A DNA stretch of 57,563 nucleotides, taken from the NCBI GenBank assembly GCA_031554275.1, contig JAVBKB010000018.1, positions 1 through 57,563 of the forward strand. Direction: 5' to 3'. The notes under the pieces were generated by a model. The model searched no databases. It had not been told where the DNA came from and saw only the letters and a list, made by a program, of their open reading frames with translations. This stretch comes from JAVBKB01 sp031554275. Lineage in GTDB: Bacteria; Bacillota; Bacilli; JARBTR01. The position numbers and the translations under genes are program-made. Below are positions 36,522 to 45,867 of the stretch, one piece after another. The first letter of the stretch is position 1. Every line of letters begins with the position of its first letter.

Positions 36522-37868
36522 TTATTGATCATAATGTGCTGTGTCGATATTCACAAACTTATTGTACTTTTTCACAAAAGCCAATTTCACATCTCCAACT
36601 GGACCATTACGCTGTTTGGCAATGATGATTTCGATAATATCTTTGTTCTCGGTTTCTCGATCGTAGTAATCCTCACGATAGAGGAACGCTACAATATCAG
36701 CATCCTGCTCAATACTTCCGGATTCCCGGATATCAGACATCATTGGCCGCTTATCTTGGCGAGATTCTACACTTCGTGATAACTGTGAAAGTGCAATTAC
36801 TGGCACTTCCAATTCACGCGCAAGTCCTTTCAGAAATCTTGAAATCTCAGAAACTTCTTGTTGCCGGTTTTCCCGTCTTCCACTTCCTTGGATCAGTTGC
36901 AAGTAGTCAATCATGATTAAGTCTAAGCCTTGCTCTTGTTGCAAGCGCCGACATTTAGAGCGAATTTCGCTCACTCTTATACCAGGTGTATCATCAATGA
37001 AAATATTTGTTTTCGACAGCCCTGCTACTGCAAGTGATAGATTTCGCCAATCCTCAGTATCCAAATCTCCAGTACGTAGCTTCTGTGCATCAATATTTCC
37101 TTCAGCTGATAACATCCTCATTATCAACTGCTCTGCGCCCATTTCCAAACTGAAGATGGCTACCTTATAACCTTCTACTTGCTTGGCAACATTTTGTGCT
37201 ATATTCAAGGCGAATGCCGTTTTCCCTACTGAAGGTCTAGCTGCAACAATGATAAGGTCGTTTTTCTGAAAACCAGCCGTTAACTTATCCAACGCATGAT
37301 AGCCAGTTGGCACGCCAGTGACAAGGCCTTTTCTATTGTGGAGCAACTCAATTTTGTCATAGACTTTCAACAGCACTTCATGAATATTTTGAAAGGGTTT
37401 GATGTTCTTTCTTCGAGCAACTTCAAGAACTTTCTTTTCTGTTTCATCTAAGAGCTCTGCAACATCATCTTGCCTCGTATAACTGTTTTGGACGACCTCA
37501 GTTGCAGTAGAAATCAAGCGACGAAGCGTTGATTTCTCAGAAACGATTTCTGCATAATACTCAATATTTGCTGCAGTCGGAACAGAGGCAGCAACTTCTG
37601 CTAAATATGATATGCCTCCAACCTCTTCCAATATGCTCTTCGCTGACAATTCTTCTGAAACTGTGACAAGGTCCAAACCTTTGCCCGTCTCTTGGAGTTT
37701 TTCCATACAAGCAAAAATCCGTTGATGCGCCTGTCGATAGAAATCTTCAGCACCAACGTATTTAATTGCAAGCTCGATAGACCGAGGCTCAAGAAATACT
37801 GCTCCCAATACCGCTTGCTCCGCTTCAATATTTTGAGGAGGCATCAGCCCTGCAAATTGCTCATTCAT
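36522..37868 (-). CDS. dnaB: Replicative DNA helicase DnaB
   Basis: 448 residues, the normal length (called DnaC in B. subtilis). N-terminal primase-interaction domain (PPQNIEAEQAVLGAVFLEP), linker helix, RecA-like C-terminal domain with Walker A ARPSVGKTAFALNIA, Walker B LIMIDYLQLI and the SQLSRSVE / SGSIEQDADIV motifs. It unwinds DNA at the replication fork. The gene follows rplI by 43 bases, as in Bacillus. Confidence 0.98.
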   Translation of the reverse strand: MNEQFAGLMPPQNIEAEQAVLGAVFLEPRSIELAIKYVGAEDFYRQAHQRIFACMEKLQETGKGLDLVTVSEELSAKSILEEVGGISYLAEVAASVPTAANIEYYAEIVSEKSTLRRLISTATEVVQNSYTRQDDVAELLDETEKKVLEVARRKNIKPFQNIHEVLLKVYDKIELLHNRKGLVTGVPTGYHALDKLTAGFQKNDLIIVAARPSVGKTAFALNIAQNVAKQVEGYKVAIFSLEMGAEQLIMRMLSAEGNIDAQKLRTGDLDTEDWRNLSLAVAGLSKTNIFIDDTPGIRVSEIRSKCRRLQQEQGLDLIMIDYLQLIQGSGRRENRQQEVSEISRFLKGLARELEVPVIALSQLSRSVESRQDKRPMMSDIRESGSIEQDADIVAFLYREDYYDRETENKDIIEIIIAKQRNGPVGDVKLAFVKKYNKFVNIDTAHYDQ

Positions 37869-37911
37869 GGATTAACACCAAACTCTCTTGTTGAATAATT
37901 CGCAAACCAGA

Positions 37912-38361
37912 TCATTTCTGCTCAATAACCTCGACAACAAATTTAGCAGAAACCTCATGGTGAAGTTTCACATGAACATCTGATTTACCAAGAACTCTGA
38001 TCCCTTCATGCGGATCCATTTTTCTTTTATCTAGCTCAAATCCAAACTGCTTCTTCATTTCATCCGCAATTTGTTTGGTAGTAATCGAACCGAATAGTCT
38101 ACCTGCATCACCAGCTTTTGATTCGATCTTTACAACACATTTTTCAATCTTTTCCCTCAGTGCTTTTGATTCAGCTAATTCACCTGCTGCACGCTCGTTA
38201 GCTTTATTTTTCTGAACATCTAGCGATTTCATATTTCCAGCACTGGCTTCCATAGCGTATCCATTTTTGATTAGGAAATTGTTGGCATACCCATCCGCAA
38301 CGGTTTTGATTTCACCCTTCTTGCCAGTTCCTTTAACATCTTTCAAAAAAACGACCTTCAT
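37912..38361 (-). CDS. rplI: Ribosomal protein bL9
   Basis: 149 residues from ATG 38361 with GAGGGGAGAG upstream, starting right after the gdpP stop codon (one base apart). The N-terminal domain MKVVFLKDVKGTGKKGEI with NFLIKNGYA, the long central helix (~45-75) and the C-terminal rRNA-binding domain are all there. Position between gdpP and dnaB is the conserved Bacilli order. Confidence 0.97.
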   Translation of the reverse strand: MKVVFLKDVKGTGKKGEIKTVADGYANNFLIKNGYAMEASAGNMKSLDVQKNKANERAAGELAESKALREKIEKCVVKIESKAGDAGRLFGSITTKQIADEMKKQFGFELDKRKMDPHEGIRVLGKSDVHVKLHHEVSAKFVVEVIEQK

Positions 38362-38362
38362 A

Positions 38363-40330
38363 TTATTCTCTCCCCTCGTAATAGGTCTCAATTGCTTGGT
38401 GGACAAGCTTCTCTGCTTCCTCAATTGTTTTGTTTTGCAATTGAGCTGCAGCATTCGTTAAGTGACCACCACCACCAAGTTCCTCCATAATCAATTGAAC
38501 GTTGACTTCTCCAAGTGATCTACTACTGATAGCAATCATGTTCTCATTACATCTTCCAATTACCAAAGATGCTGCCACATCCTCCATGGTAAGCAACGAA
38601 TCAGCAGCCTTCGCGATCTGAACTTGCTTATAATTAAGGTTATTTTCACCAGTTGCAATGACCACTCCATTTTTGTAGAAATAAACATTCTCAATAAGCT
38701 TGTTTCGTTCAACGACTTGTTCGATATCTTCTTTAAAAATATTTTGTATCAGCGTAGGGTCCGCACCATGGAATCTTAAGTAAGATGCTGCATCAAATGT
38801 CCTTGCGCCAGTCCGTAATGTAAATGATTTTGTATCCATCACGATTCCAGCAAGTAATGCAGTTGCTTCAAATATTTCCAGCTTCTTCAAGTTCGGATGA
38901 TATTCAATCAGTTCTGAAACCAACTCCGCAGTAGATGAGGCATATGGCTCCATGTAAGTAAGAATTGGGTTGTTTATCACTTCTTCACCACGTCTGTGGT
39001 GATCAATCACAACCACTTTGTTAATTTCTTTGAGTAATTTTTCCTCAATAACAAGTGATGGTTTGTGGGTGTCGATAATAATTAGCAGCGTTTTTTCTGT
39101 AACGAGGTCTAGTGCCGCTTCTCCAGAAACAAACTTTTTGAAAATGGATGGATGCTTCTCCACCTCTTCTAATAGGTTTTCAACACTGGAATCCATTTCA
39201 GATTTATCCATCACAACGTAAGCAGGTCGATCATTGACCTCCGCCACTTTCAGCAAGCCGATCGCTGGCCCGTAGACATCTAGGTCAGGATGCTTATGCC
39301 CCATAATAATAACATTTTCACTATCAATAATTAAGTCCCGAAGCGCATGGGATATTACCCGAGCCCGTACACGAGTACGCTTGCCAGTTGGACTGGTTTT
39401 TCCACCATAGAATCTTGCCTTACCATTTAACATCTTGATGACTGCTTGATCTCCGCCCCTGCCAAGTGCTAGATCTAGACTAGATTGAGCTAATACACCA
39501 AGTTCGTTTAAAGAGTCCACTCCACTTCCCACACCAATACTAAGGGTTAGCGGAACATTATTTTTCATTGTTGTTACGCGAATCTCATCGAGAATATTGA
39601 ACTTAGTTTTCTCTAGCTGCTCCAAGGTTTTCTCATTAAGAATGGCAACAAAACGATCTGAAGATACACGTCGCAAGAAGATTTCATTCTCCTTTGCCCA
39701 TTTCATAATTTCAGATGTAAAAATATTTTGGACACTACTCTTTTTTTGATCATCCATTCCTTGAGTAAGGTCATCATAATTATCTAAGAAAAGCATGCAG
39801 ATAACTGGTTTTTCTTCCCGATATTTTTTGGAAAGTTCTTTTAAGTCTGTCACATCAGTTAAATAAATTAAGCACTGTTTCTTCTTATGCTGGATCTTGT
39901 AATATCGACCATCAATGTTGATTTCATCATCTTCAGTTTTCTTCAAGATGAAAGGTAGGATATCGTCAGACAAATCACTTAATTGTTTGCCGACTTCCAC
40001 CTTTTCCTCAAAAACATCCTGCATATATCGATTTGACCATTCAATTTCTCGATTTTCATTGTATAAAAGGACGCCTGTTGGTAATTCTGCAATTGCCTCT
40101 TCACTTATTTCGTTAAACCTTTGTGAAAAGGTCTGAATGAAATCCTCCGCTTCACTTCTAAATAACATCTCAGCGCGAATAACAAAATAAGAAATGATCA
40201 TAAGAGCAACAAGTGCTAATATTGACAATGTCTTACTGTGAAACGAAAGTAAGCCAGCAATAATTAAACTTACAATAATCAATAAGTACAACAGATACCT
40301 ATTGCCAGTTTTCTTCAAAAAAGATGGCAT
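38363..40330 (-). CDS. gdpP: Cyclic-di-AMP phosphodiesterase GdpP
   Basis: 655 residues: two N-terminal transmembrane helices (~11-50), a PAS domain (~60-150), a degenerate GGDEF domain (~170-300; VSSDRFVAIL in place of GGDEF) and a DHH/DHHA1 phosphoesterase module. Metal-binding motifs are MGHKHPDLD, IIDTHKPS and VVIDHHRRGE, and the DHHA1 tail has GGGGHLTNAAA. It degrades c-di-AMP and so tunes potassium/osmotic and cell wall balance. It heads a gdpP-rplI-dnaB operon. Confidence 0.97.
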   Translation of the reverse strand: MPSFLKKTGNRYLLYLLIIVSLIIAGLLSFHSKTLSILALVALMIISYFVIRAEMLFRSEAEDFIQTFSQRFNEISEEAIAELPTGVLLYNENREIEWSNRYMQDVFEEKVEVGKQLSDLSDDILPFILKKTEDDEINIDGRYYKIQHKKKQCLIYLTDVTDLKELSKKYREEKPVICMLFLDNYDDLTQGMDDQKKSSVQNIFTSEIMKWAKENEIFLRRVSSDRFVAILNEKTLEQLEKTKFNILDEIRVTTMKNNVPLTLSIGVGSGVDSLNELGVLAQSSLDLALGRGGDQAVIKMLNGKARFYGGKTSPTGKRTRVRARVISHALRDLIIDSENVIIMGHKHPDLDVYGPAIGLLKVAEVNDRPAYVVMDKSEMDSSVENLLEEVEKHPSIFKKFVSGEAALDLVTEKTLLIIIDTHKPSLVIEEKLLKEINKVVVIDHHRRGEEVINNPILTYMEPYASSTAELVSELIEYHPNLKKLEIFEATALLAGIVMDTKSFTLRTGARTFDAASYLRFHGADPTLIQNIFKEDIEQVVERNKLIENVYFYKNGVVIATGENNLNYKQVQIAKAADSLLTMEDVAASLVIGRCNENMIAISSRSLGEVNVQLIMEELGGGGHLTNAAAQLQNKTIEEAEKLVHQAIETYYEGRE

Positions 40331-40490
40331 CTACATTACCTCCTTTTATCTATTGGTTTGCTGAAATTTGTAGGAGTACGGATGTTTAGATTTTCTAGTA
40401 CACTAAAAACCATTTATGATAATTTTCAAAAAAGTAAGTATTTTAATTATACCCGAACTTTTTGATAAATGAATATATTTTTGCCAAAAT

Positions 40491-40531
40491 AAAAACTGAA
40501 GCGTGGATTGGTCCATAACTTCAGTTTCAAT
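40491..40531 (-). terminator. rpsF-ssb-rpsR operon terminator
   Basis: On the minus strand AAACTGAAG pairs with CTTCAGTTT, followed by a T-rich tail, 10-50 bases after the rpsR stop. Confidence 0.85.
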
Positions 40532-40538
40532 CTAATTA

Positions 40539-40781
40539 TTATCTTTCCTCAGCAACGAATGGAAGTAATGCCACAACTCTTGAACGCTTGATTGCAATTG
40601 TCAACTTGCGTTGGAATTTAGCTCTTGTTCCAGTCACACGACGTGGAAGAATTTTCCCTCTTTCAGAAATGAATTTCTTTAAGAGCTCTATATCCTTGTA
40701 ATCGATATGTGTAATTCCATTAGCAGTGAAGTAACATACTTTCTTACGCTTTTGACGTCCGCCTTTACGGATGTTAGCCAT
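40539..40781 (-). CDS. rpsR: Ribosomal protein bS18
   Basis: 80 residues from ATG 40781 (MANIRKGG); the upstream in-frame TTG is rejected because AGGCAGG fits the ATG. The core VCYFTANGITHIDYKD, LLKKFISERGKILPRRVTGT and KFQRKLTIAIKRSR is very conserved. A single cysteine remains, so this is not the zinc-binding CXXC paralogue. Last gene of the rpsF-ssb-rpsR operon. Confidence 0.98.
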   Translation of the reverse strand: MANIRKGGRQKRKKVCYFTANGITHIDYKDIELLKKFISERGKILPRRVTGTRAKFQRKLTIAIKRSRVVALLPFVAEER

Positions 40782-40845
40782 AGTTTTCAACCTGCCTTTC
40801 TACAGTTTAATTCGTTCAATTCAAGAATTTGATTAAACGAAAATG

Positions 40846-41346
40846 TTAGAACGGAAGATCATCCTCTGAAATATCAATCTTCTGACCATTATTTGCAAAA
40901 GGATCTTCGTCCATTTTTGTATAACTTTGATTTTGATTTTGATTTTGGTTTGAGTTTTGGTACGGATCAGATCCATAGTTTGGACCCGGATCATTGTATC
41001 CAAAGTTACTATTTGCATTAGAAGTTCCTTTTGGCTCCAGAAACTGCACGCTTTCAGCGACAACTTCTGTCATATACACACGTTTCCCATCCTGGCCTTC
41101 ATAATGACGCACTTGCATTTTGCCATCAATACCAACTAAACTGCCTTTATGTAAATATTGATTTACCGTTTCAGCTTGGCGGCGCCATACAACAATCGGA
41201 ATGAAATCCGCTTCGCGCTCCCCTTGATTATTGGTAAATGTGCGATTTACTGCAATGGTGAAATTGGCAATTGGCACACCCGTGTTTGTCATTTTGAATT
41301 CTGGATCTTTTGTTAATCGGCCGACTAGTACTACTCTATTCAACAT
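40846..41346 (-). CDS. ssb: Single-stranded DNA-binding protein
   Basis: 166 residues from ATG 41346 (GGAG nine bases upstream). An OB fold occupies ~1-105 (MLNRVVLVGRLTKDPEF, IPIVVWRRQAETVNQYL), then an Asn/Gln-rich flexible linker with NQNQNQNQ repeats, and the acidic tip SEDDLPF that recruits partner proteins. It binds single-stranded DNA in replication and repair. It lies between rpsF and rpsR as in most Bacillota. Confidence 0.98.
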   Translation of the reverse strand: MLNRVVLVGRLTKDPEFKMTNTGVPIANFTIAVNRTFTNNQGEREADFIPIVVWRRQAETVNQYLHKGSLVGIDGKMQVRHYEGQDGKRVYMTEVVAESVQFLEPKGTSNANSNFGYNDPGPNYGSDPYQNSNQNQNQNQSYTKMDEDPFANNGQKIDISEDDLPF

Positions 41347-41408
41347 GCAAATCAACTCCGTTTGCTTTATACATAATTCATTAAAAACTAGCACCAAAGT
41401 GCTTGATA

Positions 41409-41699
41409 TTACTCTTCTTCTCTAACGATTAAGTGACGAATGATATCTTCGCTAATTTTCGCAAGACGATCGAACTCTTGCGTAGCTTTTGCTTGATTAG
41501 CTTGAAGCTTGATAATCATGTAGTGCCCGTCACGAAAATCATTGATTTCATAGGCTAAACGACGTTTACCCCAATCTTTTGTTTCAAGAAGCTCTGCATC
41601 ATTTTCTGAAATAACGTTATTAAAACGTTCTACCAATGCAGTTTTCTCTTCTTCTTCAATGTTTGGACGGATGATATACATAATCTCGTATTTTGTCAT
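41409..41699 (-). CDS. rpsF: Ribosomal protein bS6
   Basis: 96 residues from ATG 41699, which has a perfect AGGAGGTG site. MTKYEIMYIIRPNIEEEE, DWGKRRLAYEINDFRDGHY and the helical FDRLAKISEDIIRHLIVR are typical of S6. It binds S18 in the 30S platform. A candidate S6:S18-binding leader precedes it. Confidence 0.98.
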   Translation of the reverse strand: MTKYEIMYIIRPNIEEEEKTALVERFNNVISENDAELLETKDWGKRRLAYEINDFRDGHYMIIKLQANQAKATQEFDRLAKISEDIIRHLIVREEE

Positions 41700-41717
41700 C
41701 CTGTACACCTCCTTTTG

Positions 41718-41764
41718 GTCTAAGCGGCCCATTTAAGGGCAAGGAGTAATAAATTACTCGCGAA
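41718..41764 (-). promoter_or_regulatory. Candidate S6:S18 ribosomal-protein leader
   Basis: Upstream of rpsF on the minus strand GAGTAAT/ATTACTC forms one hairpin, and GCCC-TTAAAT-GGG-CCG-C forms a second one with a bulged CCG. A bulged CCG is the hallmark of the known rpsF leader to which the S6:S18 complex binds for feedback control. The fit is by eye. Confidence 0.55.
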
Positions 41765-42077
41765 CATAAACTATACCACAACACTACTATATTTTTCAAT
41801 CTTTATCTAAAAAATTTGCGTCATAACTGAAAAAAATATGATTTATCCAAAATAACTACTTAAGTGGCTTCCTAAGGGAAACGTATTAACAGAAGAAAGT
41901 ACTAAGTGATGAAAATACAGACTGACTTAAAATCAAAATGAACAAGCACTTAATTGGAAAAGCGGCTAGAAATTCAAAGCGCTTTCAAATCACGGTGTGA
42001 CTTCCACAGTGATCTTCGCAAGTCTTTGGGAATCTTAGCGAGTTTTAAGTTGCATTTCTAACGACAATTAGGATTAA
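41765..42077. other. Intergenic region between ychF and rpsF
   Basis: Roughly 310 bases. It should hold the rpsF promoter at its rpsF-proximal end and any ychF terminator; I could fix neither. No gene is seen. Confidence 0.4.
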
Positions 42078-43178
42078 TTACACATTGAACCTAAAATGCA
42101 TAATGTCGCCATCCTTCACTTCGTATTCCTTACCCTCAAGTCTAACTTTTCCTGCTTCTTTTGCAGCATTCATCGAACCGTATTGAACAAGATCTGCGTA
42201 GGAAACAGTTTCTGCTCTGATAAAGCCTCGTTCAAAGTCGGTATGAATGACACCTGCACAAGCTGGCGCCTTCATTCCCTTTCGAAAAGTCCATGCCCGA
42301 ACTTCTTGTACGCCTGCTGTGAAATAAGTTGCTAGCCCAAGCAGATTGTAGGCAGCTCGAATCAATTGATCCAAACCTGACTCTTTGATCCCGATTTCCT
42401 CAAGAAACATTTGTTTCTCTTCATTTTCTAATTCGGCAATTTCGCTTTCGATTTTCGCACAAATCACGATGACCTCTGCATTCTCTTTCAGCGCAAATTC
42501 TCGCACCAATTTAACATATTGATTATTGGAAGCATCTGCCACCTCGTCTTCAGATACATTTGCGACATATAAAACTGGTTTGATCGTGAGCAGATGAAGA
42601 GCCTTGACATATTTCAATTGCTCATCAGTGAACTCCAAAGAGCGAGCAGGTTTTTCTGCCTCAAATGCATCACGAAGAATCATTAATGCTTCATTCTCGA
42701 TTACCGCTTCCTTATCTTTCTGCTTGGCAAGCTTCCCGACTCTTTCAATCCTTCTTTCAACGGATTCCATATCGGCTAGAATTAATTCAAGGTTGATTGT
42801 ATCTATATCAGAAAGAGGATCTACTTTTCCGGAAACATGCGTGATGTTCTCATCTGCAAAACATCTGACCACATGGCAAATTGCTTCAACATTTCGAATA
42901 TGTGCTAGAAACTTATTTCCAAGTCCTTCGCCTTTGCTTGCTCCCTTCACAATCCCTGCAATATCTGTAAATTCAAAAGCTGTAGGGATCGTTTTTTTAG
43001 GAACAACTAGCTCTGTTAATTTTTGCAAGCGATAATCAGGTACTTCTACGATTCCAACATTTGGGTCAATTGTGCAAAATGGGTAGTTCGCCATTTCTGC
43101 TCCTGCTTGGGTGATTGCGTTAAACAAAGTTGATTTTCCTACATTAGGTAGTCCAACAATTCCTGCTGTTAATGCCAT
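42078..43178 (-). CDS. ychF: Redox-regulated ATPase YchF (OBG family)
   Basis: 366 residues, full length. G1 motif GLPNVGKSTLFN, switch DIAGIVKGASKGEGLGNKFL, the altered G4 N-x-x-E region (ANVSED) that gives ATP rather than GTP preference, and a C-terminal TGS domain ending DIMHFRFNV. YchF binds ribosomes and affects oxidative stress responses. It follows the DUF951 gene, as in B. subtilis (yyzM-yyaF). Confidence 0.97.
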   Translation of the reverse strand: MALTAGIVGLPNVGKSTLFNAITQAGAEMANYPFCTIDPNVGIVEVPDYRLQKLTELVVPKKTIPTAFEFTDIAGIVKGASKGEGLGNKFLAHIRNVEAICHVVRCFADENITHVSGKVDPLSDIDTINLELILADMESVERRIERVGKLAKQKDKEAVIENEALMILRDAFEAEKPARSLEFTDEQLKYVKALHLLTIKPVLYVANVSEDEVADASNNQYVKLVREFALKENAEVIVICAKIESEIAELENEEKQMFLEEIGIKESGLDQLIRAAYNLLGLATYFTAGVQEVRAWTFRKGMKAPACAGVIHTDFERGFIRAETVSYADLVQYGSMNAAKEAGKVRLEGKEYEVKDGDIMHFRFNV

Positions 43179-43247
43179 AATTTATCTCCTTGTTCATTAC
43201 TTATTTTTTATCTATTCATGATTTGATTTCTACTGACAAAGATTCGT

Positions 43248-43445
43248 TTATTCGGATGCGTGTTCCAAAACCTTCTTCATCTTACGAGTGAATTCTTTTC
43301 TTGGAATAAGAACACTGTGTGCGCAGCCTTCGCATTTAATCCGAATATCCATACCTAGTCGAATAATTTTCCATCGATTGGTACCACAAGGGTGTGGCTT
43401 TTTCATTTCAACTATATCACTCAGGTTGAAAATTTTCTCATCCAT
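43248..43445 (-). CDS. yyzM: DUF951 protein (YyzM)
   Basis: 65 residues with the family signature: VEMKKPHPCGTNRWKIIRLGMDI, then IKCEGCAHSVLIPRKEF. The cysteines (C in PHPCG, CEGC) probably form a zinc or nucleic-acid-binding site. It begins three bases after the mechanosensitive-channel gene and precedes ychF, a widely conserved trio. Function unknown; a translation-related role is suspected from context. Confidence 0.92.
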   Translation of the reverse strand: MDEKIFNLSDIVEMKKPHPCGTNRWKIIRLGMDIRIKCEGCAHSVLIPRKEFTRKMKKVLEHASE

Positions 43446-43448
43446 AAC

Positions 43449-44021
43449 TTATACACCTTTTTTCTTAACTGATAAATTTGTGACAAAGGTTATATTTCCA
43501 TTTGGAATGATGTAACGGCTACCCACATTATTGTCAATCAATTTAGTTGTTCGCAAGCCTATTTCTTCTACAGTACCTTCAAAAGTATTAATAATTACAG
43601 TATCACCTACGGCAAACTGATTTTCAAAAAAAATTAGAAATCCTGCAATAATGTCCTTAATCAAATTTTGAGCGCCAAACCCGATAATGATTCCTAACAA
43701 ACCAGCTCCTGCAAGAATCTTAATCATCTCAATTCCCATTGCCGAAAGTATTGCTAGAAATGCTAGAAAACGAACAATGTATGAAGCGCTACTTTCAAGA
43801 AGCTTTTGAATGGTTTTGCTTCGTTTTAAAGGAATCTGTTTTAAAGTCCTTGTTTTGACTTTTATCAATCTTCTGATTAATGATTTCACAATTCTTAATA
43901 TTACTTCAGAAACGATTATAATTACAATAATTTTGATAATTGTATTTCCTATCGATAGCCAAGTATCACTATTTAGCAGTGTCGTTTTAATTGATTCAAA
44001 TAAGTCAGTTTGCGCTCCCAT
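43449..44021 (-). CDS. Short MscS-family mechanosensitive channel
   Basis: 190 residues. Three transmembrane segments are seen, with the pore helix region AGAGLLGIIIGFGAQNLIKDIIAGFLIFFE typical of MscS TM3, then the beta domain (QFAVGDTVIINTFEGTVEEIGLRTTKL, YIIPNGNI). The protein stops at SVKKKGV, just after the beta domain; usual relatives (~270-290) continue with an alpha/beta vestibule domain. Whether this is a functional short channel or a truncated one is open. Eighteen bases separate it from the DUF554 gene. Confidence 0.87.
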   Translation of the reverse strand: MGAQTDLFESIKTTLLNSDTWLSIGNTIIKIIVIIIVSEVILRIVKSLIRRLIKVKTRTLKQIPLKRSKTIQKLLESSASYIVRFLAFLAILSAMGIEMIKILAGAGLLGIIIGFGAQNLIKDIIAGFLIFFENQFAVGDTVIINTFEGTVEEIGLRTTKLIDNNVGSRYIIPNGNITFVTNLSVKKKGV

Positions 44022-44039
44022 CTTTTCACACCTCTTTCA

Positions 44040-44747
44040 CTATTTAAATGCATTTAACGCAATCACGATGATTGTGCAAAACACCAAACTAGGCAATAGG
44101 TTAGCTACTTTTAGTTTAATGACTTCTATCAGATTTAGTCCAATCGCGATGATAAGCACACCACCAGTTACTGTAATAATGCTTGTGATTTGATCTAATA
44201 ACTCTGGGGATACGAATTTATCTATTTGCGTTGCCATTAGAGCAAGAGATCCTTGATATAACACGACTGGGATTGCGGATAGCGCCACCCCAAAACCGAG
44301 TGTAGAGGTTAGTATTATCGAGGTCACCCCATCGATGATTGCCTTAGTATATAGAACGCCATGGTCATTTGCCAATCCACTATTCAGAGCACCCACAACT
44401 GCCATTGCACCAACTACATAAAGAATCGAGGCAGCGACAAAGGCTTTCGATATATTTGATTCAGATTTAGAGAATTTGCTTTCCACCCAGTGACCCAGTC
44501 GTAATACTTGCCGGTCTATGTCTAGCAATTCTCCAACCAATGTCCCGATTGAAAGACTTATTAGTACAATCAGAAATTGATCCTGCTTCATTTGTAAAGC
44601 CATTTGAATCCCCAAAACCGCAACAAAGAGTCCATTAACTTTCAATATTGATGCTCTTATGTTTTCTGGCATGTTGCTTGCAACCAGTCCAATAATTGCT
44701 CCAATTACGATACAAGCACCATTCACTAGCGTTCCTAATAACGCCAT
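44040..44747 (-). CDS. DUF554 membrane protein
   Basis: 235 residues with about seven hydrophobic segments, matching the DUF554 family (B. subtilis YdfK): GTLVNGACIVIGAIIGL, SLSIGTLVGELLDID, AMAVVGALNSGL, IIDGVTSIIL. Probably a transporter or channel of unknown substrate. It occurs between parB and mscS-like genes in several Bacillota, in the same direction. Confidence 0.85.
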   Translation of the reverse strand: MALLGTLVNGACIVIGAIIGLVASNMPENIRASILKVNGLFVAVLGIQMALQMKQDQFLIVLISLSIGTLVGELLDIDRQVLRLGHWVESKFSKSESNISKAFVAASILYVVGAMAVVGALNSGLANDHGVLYTKAIIDGVTSIILTSTLGFGVALSAIPVVLYQGSLALMATQIDKFVSPELLDQITSIITVTGGVLIIAIGLNLIEVIKLKVANLLPSLVFCTIIVIALNAFK

Positions 44748-44981
44748 CTAATCACCTTCCCATAATATCATGCCAACTATTCTACTACGATTCTTAGTGA
44801 AAATCACTTGCTGTTTGAATCATAATACAATTGTATCCTTTGCGTTACTCTTTCCTGGAACAAACACAGTTGCTAAAACCAGCGGGAGCCAAACGATTAA
44901 GTTCTGACTCCGGGCTACCTATCTCCTTTGACTTTCATGAAAACACCTGCTTATTCAAGATAAACAGGTTTTTTGAATCAT

Positions 44982-44997
44982 TGTTCCACGTGGAACT
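44982..44997. promoter_or_regulatory. parS site 1, abutting the parB stop
   Basis: TGTTCCACGTGGAACT, a 16-base ParB-binding site of the TGTTNCACGTGAAACA class with one end base off the perfect palindrome. It directly touches the parB stop codon (44998-45000). Confidence 0.92.
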
Positions 44998-45867
44998 TTA
45001 TTTGTTTAGTATGTTTAATATTCTTTCCAAATCTTCTAGAGATAAAAAGTCGATTTCTATATTACCCTTATTTTGATTTAGGTTAATTGCAACCTTTGTG
45101 CCCAACTTCTCTCTTAACAATCCAGTTTGTTCTTTAACATAGTAGTCCTCAATTGTAGGCTTCTTTACAATTCTTTTGCTTGTTGCTTTCTTCTTATCTG
45201 GGTCGGTCAAAGCCTTTTCTAACTCACGCACACTCATCTGCTCAGAAGCGACTCGCATTGCGAGCTTTCTCATATGTGCTTCATCCTTTAAACCCAGTAA
45301 TACTTTCGCATGACCAAATGAAATTGCGCCATCTGAGACTTGTATTTTCAATTCCGCAGGAAGTGTTAGTAATCGAAGGTGATTGGCGATATGGGATCGG
45401 CTTTTGCCCATTCGTTCAGCTATCATTTCCTGAGTATAGTTTAGTTTATCCATGATGTTCTGATAAGCTTCTGCTTCTTCCATAGGTGAGAGGTCTTCTC
45501 TTTGCAAATTTTCTAGAAGTGCCACTTCCATCATTTGCGAATCATTAAAGTCCTTTAACACTGCTGGAACTTCATCAAGACCAGCTAACTTTGCAGCCCG
45601 AAATCTCCGCTCTCCAGCAATTATTTCATAACCCTTGATGGAGCTCTTTCTAACGATTAGAGGCTGAATTATACCGTTTTCAATAATTGACTTCTTCAAT
45701 TCTTCAAGTGCTGTCTCATTGAAAGTTTTTCGAGGTTGATAAGGATTGGCTCTTAGCTGGACAACTGGAATCTGTAGTACTACATCTGAATTGTCCGAAG
45801 CCTCAAATTGCTCAACCTGGAAAAGGGAATCAAGTCCTCTTCCTAATCCTCTGGAGGCTTTAGCCAT
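44998..45867 (-). CDS. parB: Chromosome partition protein ParB (Spo0J)
   Basis: 289 residues from ATG 45867, which overlaps the last eight bases of parA. ParB is a parS-binding CTP-switch clamp. Seen are the N-terminal RGLGRGLDSLF box that stimulates ParA, the CTP-binding motifs (RANPYQPRKTF, AGERRFRAAKLAG, NLQREDLSPMEEA), the helix-turn-helix (TQEMIAERMGKSRSHIANHL) and the C-terminal dimer domain. The stop codon is followed at once by a parS site. Confidence 0.97.
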   Translation of the reverse strand: MAKASRGLGRGLDSLFQVEQFEASDNSDVVLQIPVVQLRANPYQPRKTFNETALEELKKSIIENGIIQPLIVRKSSIKGYEIIAGERRFRAAKLAGLDEVPAVLKDFNDSQMMEVALLENLQREDLSPMEEAEAYQNIMDKLNYTQEMIAERMGKSRSHIANHLRLLTLPAELKIQVSDGAISFGHAKVLLGLKDEAHMRKLAMRVASEQMSVRELEKALTDPDKKKATSKRIVKKPTIEDYYVKEQTGLLREKLGTKVAINLNQNKGNIEIDFLSLEDLERILNILNK

